44,382 bases of DNA from CAYGVT01 sp964353355 (GTDB lineage Archaea > Thermoplasmatota > DTKX01 > GCA-020343715), in contig CAYGVT010000034.1 of the NCBI GenBank assembly GCA_964353355.1, forward strand, positions 1 to 44,382, written 5' to 3'. Below, piece by piece: positions 6,243 through 13,520 of this stretch. The position numbers were made by a program, and so were the translations under genes. The first letter of the stretch is position 1. Every line of letters starts with the position of its first letter. Below the pieces are notes generated by a model. It was not told the DNA's origin. It ran no database searches and was given only the letters and a program-made list of their open reading frames with translations.

Positions 6243-8159
6243 CTACTCGATATCCACGTAGACGTCCTGCCCGCCCTCGGGGGGCGGGCGCTTCCCGTCC
6301 TTGCCGCCCTTGGCGGCCTCGCCATCCTCGCCGCGCGCGCCGTCCCTGTCGGCGTCCCCCTCTCCGGCCGGGGGCACCCCGAGCAGCGCCTCCTCGGGCG
6401 TGAGGCTCACCCACAGGCCCTCGCCCCCTGCCCGGGGCCCGGCCTTGGCGGCCTCGGCCTCCTTCGCCTTGAGCTCGAGCAGCTCGCGCTCGAGGTCGTC
6501 CGCGTGCAGCGCGACGCCCGCGGCCGCGGATTGCGTGGGCCTCTGCCTGTCGTCGGTGATGAGCCCGCCCGTGACCGGGCGCCGTGCCCCGGCGGCGGCA
6601 GCGGCGGCCTCCTCGTCGGAGGGCGTCTCGCCCTCCACCAGGTCCACCTCCCCCAGCTCGAACTTCTTGGCGTCCTTGGCGCGCTCCTTCTCCTCGAGCT
6701 TGCGCTTGAGGAGCTCCTTGACCTCGGAGCGCAGCTTGGAGTCGGCGGTCGCGCGCCTGGGCGTCTTGGCGGTGTAGCCCAGCATCTCGTCGGACTCCTC
6801 GACGACGCGCTCGGCGCGCGCCTGGGCCTTCCGCCCCTGCACGGCCGCGGCGGTAGCGCCCGCCGGCGCCCCCTCCTTGCCCTCCTCGGGCTGCTCGCAC
6901 TCCTCCTCTGCCACCGTCCTTCGCTTGAACGCGTCGCGGGCCTCGGGCGGCAGCAGGGCGCCGAGCGCCTCGGGGTCGACCGAGGTGGGTCGCAGCGCCT
7001 GCGGGTCGGCCGTGAACCTGAACCACTTGGACCAGTCCTTGCCGGCCGCCAGGGCCCACTCGCTGGGGTTGAGCAGGGCTATCCGCGACATCTGGGAGGC
7101 CGCGATGCCCTGCGCCTCGAGCGCGTGGGCGAGCGCCTCCTTGCGGCGGTCGGCCTCGGCGCGCTCGACCAGCACCGCGCCGAACCGGGGCAGCCCCGAG
7201 GGGTCGTCGAGCTTGACGGGCAGCACTGCCGCGAGCAGGCCCGTGCCGGCCGAGGAGTCGAGCACGCGCTTCGCGAGCTGCTGCGCGAACGGGCGCGCGG
7301 CGATGAACGCGGTAGGGCTCTCGACCTCAGGCAGCACCACGAGCAGGCGGCTATCCCTCCCCAGCGTGCAGCACCAGGCGAAGACCTCTGTGAGCGCGGC
7401 CGTGATGGTCGCGTTCCGGTCCGCGACCGACCTCATGTGGTCGAGGAGGACCACGTCGATGTGGCGCGGGGGCGGCGACCGCTCCTCGCACGCGCCCCTC
7501 ACCGGAGTGGCCAGGAGCCTGGGCAGGTCCACCGGCGCGCCGTAGGCGAGCGCGGCGTTGCGGAGGTCCTCGGCGAGCGCGCCCACGGACGCGACGAGCG
7601 AGTCGGCGCCCTCCCGCGTGAGGGGGTCTGGGGTGGACGCGAGCTCCGCCCTCACGGCCTGGACGAGGGACTGCACCGTGAGCATCGGGCTCCCGCGCGA
7701 CTTGGCCTCGTCCAGGAGGCGCTCGAAGAAGCGCCGGAACTTGGCATGTTCGGGGGAGCCGGGGCCATGGCCGGCGAGCATCGCCAGGAGCGGGGGCAGC
7801 CACGCCCTCGTGCGCAGCCAGGCCTCGGAGGTGGTCGCGCTGGCGAGCCCCGACATGGGTTTGAAGGCCACCGGCACTCCCACGGTCGAGGACGGTGAGA
7901 GCACGCGCAGCTCGGCCCCACCGAGCGCGCCCCTTGCGGCCCGGTCGGCCAGCACCGCGGTGAGCCGGCCGTCGACGTCGAGGGCGAGCACGCCCGCGCC
8001 CAGCGCGCTGGCCCAGACCACGATGTCGGCCGTGATGGCCGCGCGGGGCTGGGGCTCCCCGAGCACGAGCATGTGGCCGCGGATGACGGCCGAGGGCACC
8101 TGGACGCTCTTGGGCGACCCCTCGCCCAACACCAGGGGGGGCACGGTGCCTTCGGCCAT
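6243..8159 (-). CDS. HerA-like protein with degenerate P-loop, charged C-terminal half
   Basis: 638 aa from a leaderless ATG 8159 (CCTTTT box 28 nt upstream). The first 400 residues have the rhythm of HerA/FtsK-type ATPases: VPSAVIRGHMLVLGEPQPRA (res 21-40), where a P-loop is expected, then GVLALDVDG, HIDVVLLDHMRS and RLLVVLPEVESPTAF, where a Walker B strand is expected. The Gly-Lys-Ser/Thr of the P-loop is replaced by EPQPRA, and the Walker B Asp-Glu is not intact. The second half is charged and helical (LKRKLEEKERAKDAKKFELGE), followed by an Ala/Glu/Gly-rich tail. I infer a non-hydrolysing member of the superfamily, perhaps a scaffold. It is divergent from rnhB. The family assignment is moderate. 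Confidence 0.6.
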   Translation of the reverse strand: MAEGTVPPLVLGEGSPKSVQVPSAVIRGHMLVLGEPQPRAAITADIVVWASALGAGVLALDVDGRLTAVLADRAARGALGGAELRVLSPSSTVGVPVAFKPMSGLASATTSEAWLRTRAWLPPLLAMLAGHGPGSPEHAKFRRFFERLLDEAKSRGSPMLTVQSLVQAVRAELASTPDPLTREGADSLVASVGALAEDLRNAALAYGAPVDLPRLLATPVRGACEERSPPPRHIDVVLLDHMRSVADRNATITAALTEVFAWCCTLGRDSRLLVVLPEVESPTAFIAARPFAQQLAKRVLDSSAGTGLLAAVLPVKLDDPSGLPRFGAVLVERAEADRRKEALAHALEAQGIAASQMSRIALLNPSEWALAAGKDWSKWFRFTADPQALRPTSVDPEALGALLPPEARDAFKRRTVAEEECEQPEEGKEGAPAGATAAAVQGRKAQARAERVVEESDEMLGYTAKTPRRATADSKLRSEVKELLKRKLEEKERAKDAKKFELGEVDLVEGETPSDEEAAAAAAGARRPVTGGLITDDRQRPTQSAAAGVALHADDLERELLELKAKEAEAAKAGPRAGGEGLWVSLTPEEALLGVPPAGEGDADRDGARGEDGEAAKGGKDGKRPPPEGGQDVYVDIE

Positions 8160-8181
8160 GGTTGATGGAAGGGCCAGGCGC

Positions 8182-8190
8182 CTCAAAAGG
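8182..8190 (-). promoter_or_regulatory. Promoter box of the HerA-like gene
   Basis: CCTTTTGAGG on the minus strand, nearly identical to the mptA box and at the same 28-nt distance from the start codon. Confidence 0.55.
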
Positions 8191-8264
8191 TTTGCCCTCC
8201 GTTCGCAGGTGCCCGAGGGCCTCCTCGGGCGGGCTCCCTGGCGCCCCCGGTGGCGAGGGCGGAG

Positions 8265-8273
8265 AAGCCTTAT
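8265..8273 (+). promoter_or_regulatory. Promoter box of rnhB
   Basis: AAGCCTTAT, centred 28 nt before ATG 8299; leaderless. Divergent from the HerA-like promoter. Confidence 0.6.
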
Positions 8274-8298
8274 CTCCCCTGGGGCCCGTTGAGGTGCG

Positions 8299-9078
8299 AT
8301 GGGCCTGCAGAGCCTGCCCGTGGGCGACGGCCCCCCGCCGGACGCGACGCACCTCCTGGGCGTGGACGAGGCGGGCAGGGGGCCCGTCATGGGGCCCCTG
8401 GTGGTGGCCGGGCTCGCGGTCCCGGCCAAGGGCGGCGAGGAGCATCTGCGGGCGATGCGCGTGCGGGATTCCAAGAAGCTCCAGGTCGCGCGCCGCGAGC
8501 GGCTCTACCACGAGCTCGTGTCCTTCCCGTACGCGGTCATCGAGGTCCCCGCCGAGGACATCGACGCGCTGCGCACGTCCGCGAGCATGAACGTCCTCGA
8601 GGCGCGGCTGTTCGCATCCGTTGTCAGCGCGCTCGTGGGGAAGCTGGGGGAGGGCGCCCGCGTGGCCGTCTACTTGGATGCCGTGGACACGGACGAGCTC
8701 GTCTTTGCGCGGCACTTCCGCTCCGCGCTCGCGGGCGACCCCCTCGCCACCAGGGTCGTGCAGGTGGTCAGCCGCCACGAGGCCGACGACACCTTCCCCG
8801 TCGTCTCGGCCGCCTCCATCGTCGCCAAGGGCCGGCGGGAGGAGGCCGTGGCGCGCATCCGGGAGGAGCTGGGGGTGGACATCGGCTCGGGCTACCCCGG
8901 CGACCGCAGGACAATCGCGTTCCTGGAAAAGTGGATAAGCGAGAAGGGCTGTCTACCGCCCCACACCCGCACATCCTGGCGGACCGCCCAGAGGCTGACC
9001 GGCCGCAGGGACGCGGCCTCCTCCTCGCTGGACGACTTCGGCGACGAGGGGGGCTTCGGCATCGACGACGGAGGATGA
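8299..9078 (+). CDS. rnhB: Ribonuclease HII
   Basis: 259 aa. GVDEAGRGPVMGPLVVAG carries the catalytic D23-E24. VYLDAVD gives the third acid (about D127), and SRHEADDTFPVVSAASIVAK gives the fourth (about D163) and the conserved substrate-binding segment. It cleaves RNA in RNA/DNA hybrids and removes ribonucleotides misincorporated in DNA. The C-terminal extension (SSSLDDFGDEGGFGIDDGG) contains SLDDF, reminiscent of an archaeal PCNA-interacting peptide, although the usual leading Gln and the second aromatic are absent. It heads a three-gene unit; the end of the gene (GGAGGATGAGG) is also the ribosome site of the next gene. Confidence 0.95.
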   Translation: MGLQSLPVGDGPPPDATHLLGVDEAGRGPVMGPLVVAGLAVPAKGGEEHLRAMRVRDSKKLQVARRERLYHELVSFPYAVIEVPAEDIDALRTSASMNVLEARLFASVVSALVGKLGEGARVAVYLDAVDTDELVFARHFRSALAGDPLATRVVQVVSRHEADDTFPVVSAASIVAKGRREEAVARIREELGVDIGSGYPGDRRTIAFLEKWISEKGCLPPHTRTSWRTAQRLTGRRDAASSSLDDFGDEGGFGIDDGG

Positions 9079-9084
9079 GGACGC

Positions 9085-9417
9085 ATGGTCGAGCAGCTGC
9101 TGGGCGCCGCGATAGAGAGGTTCAACAGGACCGCGGCGGAGGACCCCAAGGTCAGGTCAGAGGTCGCGGACAAGGTGCGCACCGTGCAGGTCCTCCTCGA
9201 CGATGGCCGGGCCTGGCACTTCGTGATGGACAGAGGGCACATCGACGGCCTCAGGCAGGGCGTCGCCACCGCGGCCGAGATCACCATCTCCTCCTCCGAG
9301 GAGATACTGCGCAAGGTCCTCACCGGCGAGATGTCCGCGATGAAGGCCTACGCGCTCAAGAAGCTGCAGCTCAAGGCCACGTTGCAGGACCTGCTGACCA
9401 TCCGCAGGCTGATTTGA
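9085..9417 (+). CDS. SCP2 sterol-carrier-fold protein
   Basis: 110 aa. The order VRTVQVLLDDGRAWHFVMDRG, then AAEITISSSEEILRKVLTGEMSAMKAYALKKLQLKA, then a terminal helix matches stand-alone SCP2 (sterol carrier protein 2) domains, which form a hydrophobic pocket for lipids or acyl-CoA. The archaeal ligand is unknown. It starts 6 nt after rnhB, with a GGAGGATGAGG ribosome site inside the rnhB end. Confidence 0.85.
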   Translation: MVEQLLGAAIERFNRTAAEDPKVRSEVADKVRTVQVLLDDGRAWHFVMDRGHIDGLRQGVATAAEITISSSEEILRKVLTGEMSAMKAYALKKLQLKATLQDLLTIRRLI

Positions 9418-9436
9418 GGCGGGGGGGGGTGGCGCG

Positions 9437-9682
9437 GTGCACGTCGTGGTCACCTACTTCATCGCGCACCGCGACGCCGCCGGCGTCGACGAGGAGCGCG
9501 TCGCGCTCCCGGACGGTGCCACCGTGGCAGCGCTCCTCGAGGAGCTGGTGCGGCTCCACCCGGCGCTGGCAGCGCTCGCCAGGGACACGGTCGTGAGCGT
9601 CAACAAGGGCATGGGGCTCGAGGGCACCGTTCTGAGGGACGGCGACGAGGTCGCGCTCATCCCGCCCGTCGCGGGCGGCTGA
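9437..9682 (+). CDS. MoaD/ThiS-like ubiquitin-fold protein (SAMP-like)
   Basis: 81 aa from GTG 9437. It shows the beta-grasp pattern of MoaD/ThiS: VVVTYFIAHRDAAG, LPDGATVAALLEEL, VVSVNKG, LRDGDEVALIPPVAGG. The chain ends in Gly-Gly, the residue pair that is adenylated and then thiocarboxylated, or conjugated to lysines in archaeal SAMPs. It could be a sulfur carrier for molybdopterin, thiolated tRNA or tungsten cofactor, or a protein modifier. No E1-like or MoaE gene is in the window to decide. Third gene of the rnhB unit, 19 nt after the SCP2 gene. Confidence 0.88.
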   Translation: MHVVVTYFIAHRDAAGVDEERVALPDGATVAALLEELVRLHPALAALARDTVVSVNKGMGLEGTVLRDGDEVALIPPVAGG

Positions 9683-9715
9683 TGGCCGAGGGCCGGGGCC
9701 TGCACGGTCGGCCGG

Positions 9716-10228
9716 TCACGCGCCGTCTTGGAAACGCTCGTAAGGCTCCATGGCGAGGTCGAGCTTCACCGCGTCGTAGGACGTCCTGACCTCGCGCACG
9801 AGGTTGACGCATGTGAGGAAGAGCATCCCGAGCCCCAGCACGAAGAGCAGGAGCACGGCGCCCGAGAGCCCCGCCTCGAAGGCCTGCTCGACGAGCATGA
9901 CGAGCGACGCGATGACGAACAGGAAGATGGCGGTGAAGATGTACTGCAGCGCGTCCCTCACCAGCGAGCCGCGTCTCTCGAGGATGGATATCTGCATCCG
10001 CAAGTTGCCCATCCTGGCCTCCGACCAGCCCACCTCGGCCCCCCTGAGCTCCCCCAGCGCGCGCCTCCGGGTGAGCTCCAGCCGCTCCCGGTTGAGCGTG
10101 CGGATGATGTCGGTGATGGCCACGAACCGGTTCTGGACCACCAGGATGAAGAGGCCCAGCCCGCTGATGGCGAGGATGGGCGTGACGGTGGTCTGGAGTA
10201 GCCTGGCGATGTTCTCGGCGTCGAGCAT
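9716..10228 (-). CDS. DUF2721-family membrane protein
   Basis: 170 aa. An N-terminal membrane helix with the family signature (TPILAISGLGLFILVVQNRF, then DIIRTLNRERLEL) is followed by a charged cytoplasmic helix region and two more membrane segments (about 90-112 and 120-143). This matches DUF2721; the function is not established. A GGAGG site 9 nt before the ATG and a 31-nt gap after the upstream beta-helix gene indicate it is the last gene of the second surface-protein operon. It converges on the MoaD-like gene. Confidence 0.8.
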   Translation of the reverse strand: MLDAENIARLLQTTVTPILAISGLGLFILVVQNRFVAITDIIRTLNRERLELTRRRALGELRGAEVGWSEARMGNLRMQISILERRGSLVRDALQYIFTAIFLFVIASLVMLVEQAFEAGLSGAVLLLFVLGLGMLFLTCVNLVREVRTSYDAVKLDLAMEPYERFQDGA

Positions 10229-10259
10229 GGCGCGCTGCCTCCGCCCCCCACGAGGAGGT

Positions 10260-13200
10260 TCAGGTACTTTCCCTTTTCGCCTTCAGCCGGAGCAGGACGG
10301 CCGTCTCTGCCAGGAGCACTAGCACGGAGGCAGCGATGAGCGCTGGCAGCAGCGAGGGTGCGCGCTCGCTCACCTTGGGCGGGGGCGCCGCGACCTCGAC
10401 GTTGATGCTCGCGTTGGCGACGTTCCCGTAGACGTCCTCCGCCACGACGGTGAGCCGGTTGATGCCGTCCTGGAGGAAGAAGGTGCCACGGAACACACCG
10501 TCCACGTCCACGGCCATCTGGATGCCATTGACCGTGACGCGGGCCCCTGGCGCGGTCCTGCCCGAGACTTTGTACACCGGGCTCGCGGTCATCGGCGGGA
10601 GGTCCGCGTCCAGCAGGAGCGGCAGGGGCGGGCCGTGGAAGGTGACCGTCCTCGTCACCTCGACGGAGTTCCCGAGGGCGTCCGTGGCCACGAACCGGAG
10701 GAGGTTCTCGCCCTCCTTGAGGGTGACGTCGGTGCGCACCGTCCCGTTCCCGACCACCAGGGGAAGCCCGTTGAGCGTGAGCTCCACGCCCGCATCGACC
10801 TGGAGAGCCACTGGCAGGGAGGGGACGTTCGTCAGGAGCCCTCCCTCGGGCGGGTCGCTCACCGCCAGGGAAGGGGGCACGTCGTCGAGCGTGAACTCGA
10901 CGAGGGTGGAGAAGACGTTGCCGGCCGCGTCCACCGCGCTCACCGTGAAGGTCTGCGTCCCCGCCGTGAGGACGACCATCGCGATGAAGGCGCCCGTCGC
11001 ATCCGCGTCGATCCCGACCGAGTTGACCAGGACGCGGCAGCCCGCGTCGACGCGTCCCTCGATGACCTGGGCCCTCGCGTTGGTGAAGAGGGCCGAGCCC
11101 GCGGGGCGCGTGATGTCCAGGCCCGGTGGGACGGTGTCGCGTATGACATGCACCGAGGTCTGGTTGCGGTTGCCGGCAAGGTCGGTGAAGTTGACGATGA
11201 TGGCGTTGCGGCCCTCCTCGAGCGGGACGAGCAGGTGGAAGGCGCCCCTGTCCGTGAGGTGGGTGCGACCGCGCGACTCCACGGTGACGTTGTGCTCGGT
11301 CTCGCCCCACACCTCGATGTGCGAGGTGTTCACGATGGCGTCGGACGAGGGCTCGATGGAGAAGATGATGGGTGCCGTGACCGAGTAGAATATCACCACG
11401 TCCGTCCGGGCGCTGTTGCCGGCCTGGTCGAAGAGCCGCAGCGACACCGTGGTGAAGGGCGAGCCGACCTTGACCGTGAGCTCGAAGGTCCCGGAGGGCC
11501 AGGAGATGTTGACGGGCACGGAGCCCCGCTTCGGCAGCTGGGCCTCGAGCAGGGCGACGCCGCTCTCGCCGTCACGGACCGAGCCCGAGAGCACGACGCT
11601 CGGGACCCGCGTGCCGATGCGCCCCGGCTGGTCGAGCCTGAGCGTCGGGGGCGTCCCGTCCGTGATGATGACGACGACCATGGGCGGCGACGTGACCACG
11701 GCGAGCGCCTCGCGGCCGGTCGAGCCGTGCGACGTCGCCTCGATGGTGAGCGGCAGGTACGTCTGCGAGTAGGACTCACCGGCCGCCCTTTCGGTCCAGA
11801 CGTCCCCGACGACACCGATGCCGTCGGTCCCAGCGGTGACGGTCCGCTCGTGACCTTCGGTGTTGCGCACCGAGACGACCGCCCCCGGGGCGGGGTATCC
11901 GTTCTGCCAGTAGACCTCCACCGTCACCGTCCACGTGGCAAGGAGGACCGCACCCCCCTGCCCCCACGGGAGATGGAGCTCGCCCCTCGCGAGCATCCCG
12001 CCGAGGCCGTGGAGGAAGTCCACCGACGTGAGCGTGCCGCCCAGGACGTCCAGCCACGGCCCGTCGACGGAGGCGTCGCCGGGCAGCCCCACGAGCTCGC
12101 AGCCGACGAGCTCGCCCACGTCCCTGCTCCCGATGCTGGGCTCGCCGACGGTGAGGCGGTGGGGGCCGGCACCCGCCGTCCTGGCGATGGAGCAGCCCTC
12201 GAGGCGGACGGTGCCCACGTGCCAATCGCCGAGCGGGATGCAGGAGCGGTATGCCTCTAGGGAGGTGACCGCGACGGGGTTCCCGACATCAAACCGCCCC
12301 ACGTCCCTGAGGACGAGGGTCGCGCCCGTCCCGTTGAACAGTGCAGGCCGACCGTACGTCTGGCCCTGGTAGACCGAAGGCACGTCGAGGCTCGTGCCGG
12401 AGAGCTCCAGCGTCGCGCCCTCGCCCAGCGTGACGACCAGAGGGGATTGCTCGGAGCTGAGCATCGTCAGGTTGCGCGCCCCGAGCAGCCGCATGCGCGC
12501 GCCGGGCGCGAGCGTGAGGTTGCCTGAGAGGACAACGGTGCCGCCCTCGACGATCGCCTCGCTGCGCACCTCCCAGTCGATGTGGCCTCCCAGCTGGAGA
12601 GCGGTCGTCGCCGTGAGGTCCACGAAAACGCCGTCCACGATGTGGATGGTGCTGAGGTCCCCCCGGATGGCCACCTGCATCATGCCGTCGAACGCGCAGC
12701 CCTCGACCCTCACCACGCGGGCGTTCTCGGCCATGACCCCCATGGCCGAGTGCTTGAAGGTGCAGTTCTGCACCAGGGCCTCGCCCCAGTAGACCTCGAC
12801 GCCCGAGGCCGCCATGTCCTCGAAGTGGCACCCGAGCACGCGCACGAGCAGGCCCTGGGGGCTGTTGAAGACCCAGGCGCCCTTGTAAGTGTCGCCGCCC
12901 TCGAAGGTGCAGCCCTCGACCCACGTCCTCGAGGTGATGACGCCGAAGTGCGTCCTGAAGGTGCAGTCGCGCACTGGCGTCGCATTGCCCGGTCCCGGGA
13001 GGGAGAGGCCGACGTGGCCGCCGGTGAAGAGCGAGCCCTCGATGACCGCGTCGTCGGTCTCGACGCAGAAGCTGATGTTGCGCCAGTTGGTGGTGACCTC
13101 GCCCTCGCCCCACTCCGGTATCCCGCACCACGCCACCGTCGAGCGCACCACGCGCACCGTGGACCCCGCCTCCGCGTAGGCTGTCCACTGGACCCCGGCC

Positions 13201-13520
13201 CTGGTCGCCCCGAGCCTCGACCCGTCCGTGACGCGGAGCGCGCCCCCGGGCCTCACGGCGATGCCGAACTCCTTGGGCTCCGAGCAGTCGAAGAGGAGGC
13301 TGTAGTTCCGGAGCGTCAGGTCCCCGCCCGCCGCGACCGTCAGGTCGCCATGGAGGATGGCCGCCCCGTCCTCGAGCGTGACCGCGGTCGTCACCGTCCA
13401 GTCGCCGTCCGACGGCGGCACGCCCGCCGCGGAGGCGCCGGCCGCCACGATCCAGAGGGCCGCCACGGCGAGCAGGGCCGCGGCCGCGGGCAACAGGAGC
13501 GCGCGGGCCCGTGCCCTCAT
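10260..13520 (-). CDS. Giant secreted beta-helix protein, small paralog B
   Basis: 1086 aa. Signal or anchor segment 1-31 (LLLPAAAALLAVAALWIVAAG). Right-handed parallel beta-helix about 34-500: repeating strands such as VRDCTF, WVEGCTFEGG, VQNCTFKH and VEGCAFDG with Cys and Asn at regular spacing, as in NosD/PbH1 repeats. A carboxypeptidase-regulatory-like sandwich follows at about 530 (VEVYWQNGYPAPGAVVSV). Several Ig-like repeats of the EGRNAIIVNFTDLAGNRN type follow. A C-terminal membrane helix (about 1055-1078) precedes a short basic tail. Predicted extracellular and anchored, with many N-X-S/T sequons. Its ATG overlaps the stop of the upstream gene (ATGA), so translation is coupled. Paralog of the gene at 17998-21309. 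Confidence 0.88.
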   Translation of the reverse strand: MRARARALLLPAAAALLAVAALWIVAAGASAAGVPPSDGDWTVTTAVTLEDGAAILHGDLTVAAGGDLTLRNYSLLFDCSEPKEFGIAVRPGGALRVTDGSRLGATRAGVQWTAYAEAGSTVRVVRSTVAWCGIPEWGEGEVTTNWRNISFCVETDDAVIEGSLFTGGHVGLSLPGPGNATPVRDCTFRTHFGVITSRTWVEGCTFEGGDTYKGAWVFNSPQGLLVRVLGCHFEDMAASGVEVYWGEALVQNCTFKHSAMGVMAENARVVRVEGCAFDGMMQVAIRGDLSTIHIVDGVFVDLTATTALQLGGHIDWEVRSEAIVEGGTVVLSGNLTLAPGARMRLLGARNLTMLSSEQSPLVVTLGEGATLELSGTSLDVPSVYQGQTYGRPALFNGTGATLVLRDVGRFDVGNPVAVTSLEAYRSCIPLGDWHVGTVRLEGCSIARTAGAGPHRLTVGEPSIGSRDVGELVGCELVGLPGDASVDGPWLDVLGGTLTSVDFLHGLGGMLARGELHLPWGQGGAVLLATWTVTVEVYWQNGYPAPGAVVSVRNTEGHERTVTAGTDGIGVVGDVWTERAAGESYSQTYLPLTIEATSHGSTGREALAVVTSPPMVVVIITDGTPPTLRLDQPGRIGTRVPSVVLSGSVRDGESGVALLEAQLPKRGSVPVNISWPSGTFELTVKVGSPFTTVSLRLFDQAGNSARTDVVIFYSVTAPIIFSIEPSSDAIVNTSHIEVWGETEHNVTVESRGRTHLTDRGAFHLLVPLEEGRNAIIVNFTDLAGNRNQTSVHVIRDTVPPGLDITRPAGSALFTNARAQVIEGRVDAGCRVLVNSVGIDADATGAFIAMVVLTAGTQTFTVSAVDAAGNVFSTLVEFTLDDVPPSLAVSDPPEGGLLTNVPSLPVALQVDAGVELTLNGLPLVVGNGTVRTDVTLKEGENLLRFVATDALGNSVEVTRTVTFHGPPLPLLLDADLPPMTASPVYKVSGRTAPGARVTVNGIQMAVDVDGVFRGTFFLQDGINRLTVVAEDVYGNVANASINVEVAAPPPKVSERAPSLLPALIAASVLVLLAETAVLLRLKAKREST

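Noticed and set aside
5643..7898. 751-aa + strand frame opposite rpiA and the HerA-like gene
   Set aside because: An Arg/Gly/His-rich shadow frame common in GC-rich DNA. The minus-strand rpiA motifs are clear.
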